From Vitrella brassicaformis (Eukaryota > Sar > Vitrellaceae), in the NCBI GenBank assembly GCA_001179505.1, contig CDMY01000821.1, positions 52,546-116,545 of the forward strand: a stretch of 64,000 bases of DNA. The letters are read 5' to 3'. The notes beneath the pieces were generated by a model. It saw nothing but the letters and a program-made list of their open reading frames with translations. It searched no databases and was not told where the DNA came from. Positions 1 to 12,500 of this stretch are shown here, one piece after another. Numbering within the stretch: the first letter of the stretch is position 1; every line of letters begins with the position of its first letter. Position numbers and translations under genes: made by a program.

Positions 1-23
1 CCCCCCCCCCCCCCCCCCCCCCC
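1..23. repeat. Poly-C run at the left edge
   Basis: The window opens with 23 consecutive C. It falls just past the splice donor of the last visible exon of the FHA gene, so it would lie in an intron. Such a long C run is either a simple repeat or an artefact at a contig edge. Confidence 0.7.
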
Positions 24-1556
24 ACATTATTTACCTTGCCGACAGCAGCGAGTTGCTTGGCGGTGAGGTCCTTCTTCTCCTTGACGCGCTCCAGGTCCAA
101 GAAGCCTACATGCCATGCACACACAGAACAAACAGACAAGCATGACATACATACCTACATTGCAACACACATCGAAGGATACGCCCATTTGACTGTCGCC
201 TGCCCACCTGTGACCGGGTGGATAAGTTCGTGCTGTTGTTCGTGTTGTTCGTCCCTCAGTGCGTCCTCGGCGTCCATCGCCAGACCCCAGGACGCATCAG
301 CAGCAGGGGCGGGGGCCGCTGCCGGGGCTGCAGGACTGCAATATATACACAAAGGACACGTCATGGAGATGATGTCATAAATGCAGTGTGCCTCGTTATC
401 CTTCCTTGATCTGATCTGACCTCGGTTGGGCTTTTGCTGCTTTTAAGGCCTCCATCTCCTGCACAGCACACCAAAAGGGACAGAGGGTGCGCAGCGCACC
501 AAAGCAAAGCAAAGCATGCACTCACCGGTAAAATTAGGAAGCACACACGTGCCGCACACACATGGAGGATATATGGGATGGATACCATCCATACCTTCTT
601 CCTGGCCTGCTTGCACGCCTGAATGTTCAGCTCTTTGGGCATCAGACCCTCAGGGCCGTTAACCAGAAACACACGAGTGGCCTGACCTGCCGACACACAC
701 ACACACACACAAACAAGCAAACAACACCGGAAGGAACAACATGCACACTCACCCAGACGCACACGAAAGCAAAGCAAAGCATGCCATGCTTTATAGATAG
801 ATACCAAATTGCAGCTGGTCGCCCACACAGAACTCGACAAACTTCTTGGGCTCGAGGGCGTGGCCTGATGGATGGATGGAGGGATGGATGGATGGATGTA
901 TCGGCACCACAAACAAAGGCAGGTGCGGTGCTGCTGCACTCACTGCATGCTCTCATTTGTGTGTCTGTCTGTTTAAATAGATATCGGCGCACCGTTGCGC
1001 TTTGTCCCGTGGACGCTTTCGTTGTCGTAGAGGTACATCTTGCCTGCAACCACTCACACACAGCCACCCATGCCAGGGACGTAGGTCGACAGATGGATGG
1101 CGAGATGGATGGTGATGGTGACTCTGTGTGTCTGTTGTACCTTTGTCACTGAACTGAATGACGGCATGCGCCCGAGAGACTGACGGATGGTCGACAAGAA
1201 TGTCAGCAGTGATCGGATTGCGACCTGAGTACACACACACACACGCAGGCACACACGCACACGACGTGCGTCGGCTGGCCGAGTGCGGCTGCACATGTGT
1301 GTGTGATCGGATTGTTCGCTGACCGATAAGGAAGTATGGTTTGTCTTTGAGGTCGATTCGTCCGAGCAGCGCGCCCTGCCGCAGCACCTCCAGATAGATC
1401 TCCGCCTGCGGAACACCGGACCTGACCCACCATAGCCACAGCACACACGCGGTTCGGTGTCAGCACGCCGCACGGTTTGCTTGATCTGTGTGTGATTTGT
1501 TACCAGTATGGCGGTGTGTAGTCGATGGTACCGTCCTTTGGCTTAGATCCTTCCAT
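1..1556 (-). CDS. FHA-domain protein, kanadaptin (SLC4A1AP)-like, 3' partial
   Basis: Multi-exon gene on the minus strand. The start ATG (1554-1556) opens a short exon 1504-1556 ending PPYW, and exon 2 is 1324-1421. Joined exons give an FHA phosphothreonine-binding domain: FLIGR (strand with the conserved GR), then HPSVSRAHAV (the conserved SxxH core), then YDNESVHGTKRNG (the conserved GT/N turn). A tryptophan-containing lead-in directly before the FHA domain and a strand reading EVLRQGALLGRIDL resemble kanadaptin and related nuclear FHA proteins. Downstream exons (about 690-610, 470-430, 345-205, 108-27) encode an Ala/Pro-rich and charged linker and a lysine-rich helix, and the frame leaves the window. 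FHA proteins of this class are nuclear and linked to pre-mRNA metabolism. The FHA call is secure and the kanadaptin assignment is by resemblance. The head-to-head neighbour starts 88 bp away. Confidence 0.72.
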
Positions 1557-1644
1557 ACCTTCCTTGTCGTTTCGCTGCGGCTTTGGATCTGCGAGCTCAG
1601 CTTTTTTTTTTTCCCGAGAGCCAAGAGAGGGGGAAAGAAACACA
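1557..1644. promoter_or_regulatory. 88-bp bidirectional start-to-start interval
   Basis: This is the interval between the divergent ATGs of the FHA gene (1556, minus) and the BSD gene (1645, plus). It holds a T-run (about 1602-1612) and TGCGAGCTCAGC at 1590-1601. That element recurs near other starts in the window. Both 5' UTRs and the promoter must fit here or overlap the coding sequence. Shared promoter function is inferred. Confidence 0.5.
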
Positions 1645-1764
1645 ATGGAGGACCACGCATCATCAGATACAGCGAGCGCCCCATCTGCAGCCACACAAGA
1701 GAACGTGCAACCGCAACCACCAGCAGGACCAACCGAGCAAGTCAAGGAGCAGCAAGAGGAAGGG

Positions 1765-1797
<33 letters not shown>

Positions 1798-3889
1798 GTC
1801 TTGGAGCCGCCGGCAGAGCAAGAACATTCGCCCAGCGAGAAGGAGCCGGAGGTGACCACCCCGCCAAGGCCGTCTGTGGCAGATCCCGGCCCGTCGCTCG
1901 CTGAGGTCGGGCTGAAGGTCGGCTCATGGTTCGGCGGGCGGCTCAAGAACACGGCAAACTTCCTGCAGAGCAGAGGCAAAGAGATGATTGAGGTCAGACA
2001 GATCCAAGCACATGCCGGCCGCCAGACCAGTGCTCTCACGTGTTGTGTGTGTCGGATTCTGTCAGACGGTGACCCCCGAGATCAAGGAGTTTGCCCAGCA
2101 GTTACAGAGCGACACCTCTCAGTTTGTGGCCAAGCAGAAGGAGCGGCTGATGCACGTTGCGGCGCAATTTGATGAGGCTTTTGAGAGTCAGGGTGAGGGC
2201 CAGGAAGCCAGCCCCGCCAAGCAGGCTGCCGCCGACAGGGCGAGAAAGGCCACCGGCAGCAGCACCAAGCAAGAGGGGGAGGAGGAGGCACAGAGGGAGA
2301 CGGATGGTGACCCGCAGCCGCCCGCCGGCAAACCGACCAGGAAGCTGCCCAAAGCATATGAGAAAAAGTGGGGGACTGAGAGACAGACAACACAACACAA
2401 CACAACACAACACAACACAGCACATGTGTGGGCTGGGCTCATCTGATCTGCATGTGATGTGTGTATCCATCATGGTTGTGGGTGTGTTGGTTCATGTGAT
2501 GTGATGTGCTCAGTTTCAGCGCGCGTTTCATCTCCAAGTTGGAGGCTCTTCGTGAGGACGAGTCGACCTTCACGACGGACCCCCCCGAGCCGCCACACGA
2601 CACCCCCCACCGCACCGGCACCTTCCAAGACTACCCCGTCGACCAATACGAGGTGGGTGAGGTAGTCCACACAGAGGGCGCACACGGACGCACGAGCGGA
2701 TCGATCGGCCATTTGCGTCCGATGTGTTGTGTGAGTGAGTAGGTGTTAGAGTGGTGCCACGATGAGACGATTGCGACGCTCAAGGAGCGGCTAGGTGAGT
2801 GGGTGGGAATGATTAGCGCAGAATTAAGAAAAACACATACACCCAAGGTTACTTACGTTGGGCCCTCCCTATGTGTGTGTGGATGCAATGCATCCCATCC
2901 ATGCCCTCCCTCTGTCTGCAGTCCCATCACGTGTCGATGAGGAGCTCTTCTGGAAGAGGTGTCAAGGAAGGGAGATAGATAGACAGACTTCGGGCAAGGC
3001 AGGGTACCGTGCCATCGTTGGATGCATCTTTTGCGTTTGTCAGGTTTCTGTATCGGATCTACCTGCTCAAGTGTGAGGAGGCGCACCTCGCCGACCTCGT
3101 GCAGCGTAAGTGAGGGAGGCCCCACACCCACCACTCACACACGCAGGCAGGCTGTGCGAATGATCTCAGGCTGAGATCATTTGTCTGTTCTTCTCCCTCA
3201 CAACGTGTCGTATGCGTTGTGTCTGTCTGTCTGTCCACAGGCGTCAAGAACACCGAGACGGGCGACGAAGAGGAGGTACTGTGACGTAACAAACGACGCC
3301 ACACATGCTGCCTACCCTAATGCGGGCCTTGAACCAATCTTTGTTTGTGTGTCCCACCCAGGAGTTCTCATGGGACGACGTGGACTCTCCCCGAGGCCAC
3401 CCGGACAAGCACACACACGAGCACCCGTCGTCCGGCGGTGAAGCAGAGGGGCAACACGAGGAGGGCACCGAGCAGCCGTCCGTGAAGCAACCTCCCACTC
3501 CCATCCGGCTGACACCCGAGAGGCTCTCCCAGGGCGACAACACCCAAGACCAAGAGGAAGGTACACGAACGTGCATCGCATCCATCATCCCTAATGCGTG
3601 AATGAATGCGTTGATGGCTTGCATTGCAGCGGCTTGCGAGGTGGTGGACTCGCCTGTGGGTGTGCCGGGTGCGAGTCCTGATGGGCCCGCCAGCTCCGGC
3701 GCCTCTGACGACTTCGCCATCGTGCAGCCTGTCGAACAACACAAGGTAGGTGAGAGGGAGAGAGTGTGACGTGACCACACAGAGACGTGCACGCCTCCAT
3801 TCATGTGCCGTGTGTGTGTGGTTGTGTGGTTGTGTGTGGTTGATGCGATGCAGGAGGAGGACAATGGCGAGTGGGTGTCGTGGGACTGA
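1645..3889 (+). CDS. BSD-domain-containing protein (BSDC1-like)
   Basis: Starts at ATG 1645 (MEDHASSDT) and ends at TGA 3887-3889 after GEWVSWD. Exon 1 (1645-1992) carries an acidic/Pro-rich leader, a polyglutamine tract from CAG repeats at 1765-1798, then VGLKVGSWFGGRLKNTANF, an amphipathic segment. Exon 2 (from about 2068) continues with EIKEFAQQLQSDTSQFV. Later exons encode the BSD domain: a helix with DQYEVLEWCHDETIATLKERL, then VPSRVDEELFWKRFLYRIYL, which has the diagnostic FW...YR pair. The tail is acidic and contains SWDDVD. BSD domains occur in TFIIH p62, synapse-associated proteins and BSDC1. The N-terminal helix, central BSD and acidic W-rich tail match the BSDC1/SYAP group rather than TFIIH. 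The function of that group is poorly defined. At least eight introns are present. Confidence 0.8.
1765..1798 (+). repeat. CAG trinucleotide repeat (polyQ coding)
   Basis: About eleven CAG codons with one CAA interruption, translated as polyglutamine inside the N-terminal low-complexity region of the BSD protein. Comparable polyQ occurs in the coiled-coil gene at 17516-17542. Confidence 0.9.
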
Positions 3890-4159
3890 CTGACTGACTC
3901 GTAGTTTTCGACATGTGTGGATCGTTTGGTTGCGGAACGAACGGACAGATCAGATCTGCCTCCCTCTTTTTTGTACAGTCGGTCGATATATACGATGGGA
4001 TGGCTGGCTGGCTGGCTGGCTGAGGCAGCGCGAAACATGCGCTGTCCACAGCTGCAGGGGCGGGAGGGACACAGACAATCGTTCGATCTATCTCGAAGAC
4101 CAGAATCCATTTCTAGCCCCAGTGCATTCGTTGTAAACAGACTTTCATTCACGAACGTC

Positions 4160-6546
4160 ATGAATGCGACGACGCCGTCAGAGCGTGTTGCCAACGTGTT
4201 CAATGAGCTCAACAGGCGGCTCCTGGCATCACCACCGGCCAGCGGTGAGTCGGCTCTCCCATCGCAGGCCAGTGTGACTGTCACCATCGGTGCCGGCACA
4301 CGAGGTGCGGAGCGCATAGAAGCAAGCAGCCTCTCACACGAATGCACATGTGCCCAGAACAGTCGAAAGACAAGAGGGATGTCGTCTGTGTGTGTTGTCA
4401 GGCCAGCCTCTCGTCTACCGATTGACCAGCCTTGACGAAGGGTTTGTGCAGCAAGACAGCGGCAGCAGGAGTGGACGGGCGTCCCACAACAACACCAGTG
4501 ATTCGTCGTCTGTCGTGGTACTTACGTGCTTCTGTGTCAAAGAGGCATACATGGGAGCTCTCACACACGCGTTGATGTGTGTGCATGTATCCTATGATTC
4601 AGGTGCATTACTCATCGGTTGATTCGTTTGTGGATGTGACGTGTGGGCGGACGCCCTTCACGAGGGCTCTGGCTGAGAGGAGGGTCACTGTCAGGGGCGG
4701 CAGCCCACGGATGTACCGGTAAGCCAGCCAGCCAGCCAGCCAGTCAGCCAGCCAGCCAGCCAGCGAGTCAGCAAGGGCTCTGATGCGATGCACATGTGGT
4801 ATGTATGTTCGATGGTGGTCGTTATATCTACCAGTGTGATGGCATCTCTGTTCAAGCGCGAGTCGCTCCCGTCTGCTTTGTCGAGCCCCGACGTCACGCG
4901 AACAGCTGGTGGGCGGGGCGTGCCTGCATCCCTCCATCCATCAATCAATCATTAATGCCATGAACTCTGTTTGTCTGTGTGTATGGATGGTATGTATGTG
5001 TTCATTTATGTGCAGGTGGGAGCGGATATCCGCTGCTGCCCCGGTCGGCGAGCAACCTGACGCTGCCCCAGCAGCCACAGTGGATGCCTGTACGTGGCAA
5101 TCAATCGCAACACTCGCTACTCACACGAACGTGTGGATGTGTCTGTCTGTCTGTCTGTCTGTTTGCGTATGAGTGCAGAACGACGCCAGCCGTGTGTGTC
5201 TTGGCTGCAGCAAGCCCTTCAGAGCCATTGGGAGGCGGCGGCACCACTGCAGGTAAGGTACTCTACTCCCTCCCTCCCTCCCGCCCCCACACGCCTTACA
5301 TACAGGTCGTGCGGAGGTCTGTTTTGCCACCGGTGTTCCCCTCTGCGGCCCTCGCCCCTGCCGTCGTTGCCCAAACAACGGGTGGGTCGGTGGGCGCAGT
5401 ACACACCACACCCCCCACGCAGTGGGCCTTGATTGATACATGCATGATACGCCATGCATGTCCCTGCCTGCAGGTGTGTCATTCGTGCTTCGCGGCGAGG
5501 AACACACACTCGCTGGGATCAGCCTCGACGGTAATAAGTAAAGGAATGCAGTGAATGCCGTGTGCATCAGACAACACATGGGTGTATGAGCCGCGCACGT
5601 ACGTGTGTGTGTGTGTGTGTGAGTGTGTGAGTGGAGTGCAGACGGACGCGAGCGGCGCCTCCTTGACGATGATTCAGGCGTCCGATGACAGCCACACATC
5701 TGCAGACGTCGACGGACTCAGGGAAAGGTGAGATCGGATTCCGCACACACCACACACACGACGAGGCAGGCAGGCAGGCCTGATGACCCACCCACCTGTG
5801 TGTGCTTGTGTCAGGCTTTATGCGTTGGAAACTTCGCTGGTGGATCGGGACGTCGACTCGCTGATGAGAACGGCCACAATCACGCAATACGCACTGGCAG
5901 GGGCCATGCTGGTACGTACGAAGGGATGCATTAGCTGATCTGTCCTCACGAGTGCACACACGCGCATCGCATCGCATCGCATCGCTTCCCCTGTCTGTGT
6001 GGTGTGCATCCCTCCCCCAAAACAGCTCGTGTTGACGGCCATGATCTCGTTTTGTGTGTCGAGTGTGTGGGTCCGGGTGGCGTGCACGACACTCGTGGGC
6101 GGCGGCCTGGCCGTCCTGTGCGCCAACCGCCAAGGCATGATCAACAGACGGGTGGGTGACGAGATGCTCACTTATATGATGGATGGGTGTGGCAGAACGT
6201 GTCTGTGTGAGAGTGGGTGTATTTGTGTGTGCGTTCGCTCAGGTTCACGTGTTTGTGGTTGCGTCGTTCGTGTACGTGTCGCTCAAGGCGGCCCAGCTGC
6301 AGACACGCAGGAAGCACATGAGCCAAGACGAAGAGGACCGGGTGGGTGAGCGGCACGGTCTGTTTGAGTTCTGTTTATCTGTCATCGATTCATTCATGTG
6401 TGTCTGTCTGTCTGGACCAGTTGTGGGACCATAGGTATCGCGTCACGAGCAGATATCTGTTTCTGCACATCAAGGCACTCAGAGGTAGGCGGGGCGGCCA
6501 TGCGTCCCTGCAGACAGACAGACAGACAGACACATGTTCCCCTATG

Positions 6547-6580
<34 letters not shown>

Positions 6581-9500
6581 TGTGTGGTTCTGACAGGCTT
6601 CTGGGTTAAGGTACGCAAGGAGCAACACAGATTGACAAATGAGAATGTACACACGAGTGTATGTGCGTGTTGATGCGCAGCTCGGGCAGTACCTCAGCAG
6701 CAGAGCCGATGCCCTGCCGGAAGCGTTCGTCAGGTGCATAGCATCGCACACAGACACGCACACACATCCAGGTGCACATCTATCCGCTTGCTTACATGAA
6801 GCCCGGTGTGTGCTTTGTACGCTCAGCGAGTTGGGTCGTCTGCAGGACGCCATGCCCTCCGAGCCCTTTGAAGCCATCAAACACGCTGTCGAGACGGAGC
6901 TGAAGCGGCCGCTCAATGACCTCTTTGCGTCGTTCGACAAGGCACGCAAGCAAACCAAACCCACGTGACAGCATAGCTAGCATCGTGTGTGTGTGTATGT
7001 GTGTGTGTGTGGATGATGTGTGCAGTCGCCTCTTGCGAGTGCGTCGATAGCCCAGGTGCACAGAGCGACACTCAAACAAGACGGCACCAAAGGTCAGGGC
7101 AGTGAGTGGGGGCAGGGCAACGAGCCCTTTGCATTTCTGGCACACCACACTGACTGACTCTTTTGGCTTCTCTGATCGAATCGATCAGTGGTCGTCAAAG
7201 TGCAGGTAAGCTTTGGCAGTGGCATTGACTGGCACGTGTGTGTACTATATGGGTGCAACTACTCCCTATGTGTGTGTGTGTGTTGTCTATGTGGTTGATT
7301 CATTCAGCACGCGCACATCGACCGGATCATGCGTCAGGATGTCTCGGACCTTTCTGCCATCTGCTGGATTGTCGCCAAGCTCGAACCAAGGCATGGCATG
7401 CACACTGAGCGAGAGAGTGAGGCCACTGCACACATCTCCCTCGTGTGTGCCTGCCTGCCTGTGTGTGTGTGGGTCCATCCATCGCCAGGTACGATTTCCG
7501 TCCGGTCATCAGCGAGTGGCAGCGGCTGGCCATCAAGGTATGTGGGTCGCTCGCATCCACTCCACACAGCCATCCACAAGGCGTGCAATGCAATGCGACG
7601 CAATGATTGATGCCTGCAGGAGCTTGATTTCACGATTGAGGGCAGCAACCAGCGGAGGGCCAGGGAGGCACTCATCAAGGCCAACATACAGGTGGGCATG
7701 TGCGGACGGGTTTCGGGTTTAGGGCTTAGGGTTTCGGGTTTAGGGTTAAGGGTTTATAAACCCTAAGCCCTAAACCCTACGTGCCCACGTTTGTCCACAC
7801 GCGCACAAACCACACCACACTGAGTGAGACAGGTGGGTGCAATCATGGTGTGTGCCTGCAGGTGTCGATTCCGCGGTTGGTCGACAGCCTGATAACGAAG
7901 CGCGTCATCGTTATGGAATTTGCAGAGGTTCGCATCGCATCGACGTTTCCCTCATGTATTGTCTACGAAATGCGTCTGTCCGTCAGGGCTTCAAGATCAC
8001 CGACTCTGCGCAGCTGCTGGAGCACCGTGTGACCAACGAAGAGCTCACAAAAGTGTTCGGGCGGCTGGTGGATGCGTAAGGACAGACAGACAGAGACAGA
8101 CGTAGCACAGCTCGTGCGCTCATCCATCCATCCATCCATCCACCAACACAAACACGTGGTGTGGTCTCTTCCTTGGTGTGTGTGGCGTGTCAGGTTTGCA
8201 TACGGCATGTTCTGCGACGGGCACTTCAACGGTGGGTGGGGCGATGCGATGCGATGCACTCACTGCACACGAGTGCACACACGCATACATAGGTATATCC
8301 ATGGCCGGCCGGACCTGTATACACACACGTTCAGGCGACCCTCACCCTGGCAATATTCTGCTGCACGTCAAAGAGCAAGAGGGAGACCGACAGCTCACCG
8401 GTAGGTAGTGAGCCATACACACACACGCACACACACACATGCACATCCACACACACAAATTTCTGTCTCTATGTGTTTGTGGTGTGATGCATAGTGACTT
8501 TGTTGGACTGGGGTTTGGCCAAGACGTTCGAGCCTCCTGGACAGGTGGCTATCAAGAGCAAATACAAACGCAGGTAAGTACAACAACAGGGGCACCACGG
8601 CACGGGCACCCGTTTTGATGCCTCCCTCCGTGTCACGGATGCGTGCATGCAGGTCGCGGCCCATGATGCGATACATTGACTCCCGTCTGGCCTTCGCCAA
8701 ACTGGTGGCCTGTGTGGCCGCCAAAAACAGCAACGGGTACGTGTGGACAGACTGGATGGATGTACCTCTGTACACTCTGAATATACGCATCGCATCGACG
8801 TCGGTTCGTCTGTCTGTCTGTCTGTCTGCCTGTCTGCCCGTTTCTACAACCGTGCAGGTTGATCGAGGCCTTTGAGGAGCTGGGTAGGCACAGCACAGCA
8901 CAGCATCATCTGATCTGTTGCTAGATAGATCTCTGTGTACGTCACGTGTGCGATATATGCGACCGACCGATGTGGAGGTTTTGAGTTCTTTCACGACGAG
9001 ATTGAGCCGCAGATGGGGATAGAGGTCATGCGCTTTGTGATGCGCGACACACAGACCAAGGAGAGGGCGGCCAGCATCACCAAACGGAGGTGACAGACAC
9101 ACACACCGACACACAGACAGCAACCATACCGTGGTATGGGTGGCTGACATTGGCTGCGTGAGTGCAGGATGCGTGCTGACATGGACAAGTTCCAGCGCGA
9201 GCAGAAGGAGAAGAAACGAGACCCCGTTGACGCATTCCCCGGTGAGTACTCACCACGCACCGCACACCCACACGTGCACTGCACTGCTCACACACACATG
9301 GCTACCAGTCTAGGTGTGTCGTGTCACATCCATCAGGTGAGATCATTTTCTTCTTTCGAGTCACTTTCCTGCTGCACGGACTCGCGAGTATACACACACA
9401 CACACACTGAGATGAATGACATCCATGTGCTAATGAATGGTCCATCGCTGTCTGTCTGTCGTCTTGTGTTGTGTGGATGCGACACAGGTCGTCTGGCGAT

Positions 9501-12500
9501 TCGGTATGCATTCCTGAGCACGCTCGAGCGGCGGGCGACTGAGGCCGTCAACAGACACAGACTCGAAACATGCCACACACATGACATCGGTACCTACGGC
9601 AATGAAATGCGCATGGCGCATGCGCCTTCATGCCATGCGTTGTGGGCCGGGTGTGGTGTGTTCCATGGGTGTGTGTGTGTCCAGATGACAATGCAGCTCT
9701 GTTGCGGATACGCGACAAAGTCAATCACGTATGTGCATGGCGTGCGTGGGCAGCAACTGATGGAACCTCTTGTTTGGACACGTGTGTGTGTGTGTTTTGT
9801 GGCTGTGTGCGTGTGTGTGTGCAGGATGGTGGCGACTCGTGCCCCATCCGCTCGATGCCTGAATACACCAAGGCCTACGGACTGCACAAACACGTAACGA
9901 CACCCCACCTTTAGCCATCATGGCCATAGGTAGCGTGAATCCGTGTGCGTGTTTGTTTGCTTGTTTGTTTGTGTGCAGAACGGCGCTGTGAGCGGCATCG
10001 AGAGGGCGTTGCAGGAGTGCATGGACGAGCTGTGGAGAGACGAGGTGCGGATGGGAGCACGTCAACATGCCTTGGAATGTATGTTTCAATGTGTGTGGGT
10101 ATTGCTGTGCGTGTGTGTGTGTGTGTTCAGTGGGTGCTCGGGGCCCAGTGCAGCGTTTACGTGAGCAGCCAGAAGGTGGCCGACGTGTGTGTGGGGCAGT
10201 GCGGGCCGCTCGATCCAATGCCCGTCAGACCAGGTAGGTCAACCCACACACACCTTACGCACACACACATACGTACACCTACGTGTTGTGAATGAGTCTG
10301 CTCGTGCGTGTGCAGATACGGTCTTCAACACATTCAGCGTGACCAAGGCCATAGGGGCGACAGCTGTGCTGCAGCTGGTCGACCGCAACGTCATCCACCT
10401 CGATACAAAAATTGCCGACATCTGGTGAAAGCCTGCGGTGTTGCACACTCATACCACACACGGCGTTGGTATGAACGGTTTGTATAGGCCCGGGTTCGGT
10501 CAAAACGGCAAGGAGAACATCACTGTCGCGCAGGCACTCGCACACACGGCTGGTGGGTGGGTGGGGGGGCTGGTGGGTATGCACGTGTCACTCACTCATT
10601 GCTGTCATTCTATGCTGTTGTGGGACTTAAGGTCTGTACCACCTGATCCCGCCCAACATGACGACGAGCAAGCTGTGTGACTTCAACCTCATGGCACACG
10701 AGATCGCCAAAGCCAAACCTCTCCACGAACCGGGAACACGACAGGCACGTATCCATCGTATGCTATGTACGTCTCGTCCAGTCCACTCCCCCTTTCATTT
10801 ATGTTATGTTATCGGCGGTGCAGGTGTATCACTACATCACCTACGGCTGGCTCATTGGCGGCATCATCCAACATGCACTCCAAACCACCACCGACACCCA
10901 CACCGACACCCAGTCCACAGGCACCGCCGCAAAGGACCACCACCAACAGGACGGCGGGTACGGTACCTTCACACAGATGCATGCGCAACCAACCCACAGC
11001 ATATAGCCATCCCGCCTCCCTCCCCCGTGTGCAGGTCGATCGTGTCTTGCTTCGTCCGTAATTCGATTGCTGCGCCGCTGGGTTTGGCTGATGAGCTCAT
11101 CGTGGGCCTCACACCGGACGTCATGGCCAGAAGGGGTGAGTGAGTCAGCCAGATGGATGGATGGATGGATGGGTGCATGATAGGCATGTACGCACACACG
11201 TCTGTGTTCTTGGGTGTGCAGGCAAGGTGGCGAGTCTGCACAAGCCTCCGTCCACAACAGTCAGCGAACAGGTGGGTGCGCCGCGCCGCGCCCTGGTCAA
11301 GTCACGTGTGTGCGCTCTGTGTCTATCGGCATGTGTCTGTGTCTGTGTCTGTGTAGGAGGTGGAGAGCGCTATAGAGCGGCTGGAGGACACACTACAGGA
11401 CGGAGAGGGCGGCACCAAGGAAACGTACACAGACAGACAGACAGACAGTAGGAAGACGCCCACCCCCTTTCATCATCTTTATTCCGATGGTGTGTCATCG
11501 CAGCAGTGATGCGTCGCAGCTGTTTTCTCGCCTCGCCGGGCCGCTGCTCAAAGAGCTCAGCGGGTGGGCACTGACGAGGACATCACACGCATAACGAGAG
11601 CACACTGGCTGAACGACTCCCGCCCTGTGTGCTTGATTGATTCAGTCGGGAGCATCTGCTCGACCCGCACCTATTCGACAACAAACAAGTCAAACAGGCC
11701 TGCATCCTCGCCGTAAGCTTGCTACACCGTCCACAGTCACACAGCACACAGCACCTACACGCACAGACACCACACACAGTTGTGTGTTTGTCTGTAGGCG
11801 AACGGCCACTGCTCTGCCCGGGCGCTCGCCAAGTTGTTCAGGTAACCAGCTGTGGGTGCGTGGGGTGACGTACAAGAAGCCATGCCATTCCATGCATTCA
11901 TGTGTGTGCGTGTGTGTGTGTGTGTGTATGTCAGTGCATTGGGTCACGGTGATGTGATCCGATCGCCCGACCTGATGGCAATGGCCACACGACGATGGAA
12001 CCCACAGCCTACCGCCGGCAACAACTGCGATCAGGGCGAGCAGGTGAGCATGGACTGACGTGATATCCTATCCCTGTGCGTTGGTTGGCACATGTGTGTG
12101 TGCCAATGATATGATTGGTGCATACACACCATACATACAGGATCGCCCCCCATTGGAGGATGCATTGGCGTCTCCCTTCGAGCAGACGGAGGACAACAAG
12201 CTCGTCATACAGCAAATGGGCCTCGGTACGCCATCACATCCAGATTGGCAACCTCCCTCTTGCGAGAGATGAATGCTGTGTTGTGTTGTGTTGTGCTGTG
12301 TTGTGCTGTGTGTAGGGGTCTTCGTGTTTGGGTTCAAGCTGAGGCAGGTGGGGTCGGGTGAAGTGTGGCAATACGTGCGCCCATCCGTCCCTGGTGAAGT
12401 CCGTCCATCCATCCGTCCGGGTGGACGATACCTGCACGCATATGGACACGCAGGTGAGCTGAGCGAAGGAAGGACGTCACATAGATCCACAGGGGGGCAA

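Noticed and set aside
3244-4347. 367-codon minus-strand open frame
   Set aside because: It is antisense to the BSD gene exons and the first exon of the FYVE gene, and its translation shows intron-derived Thr/His repeats.
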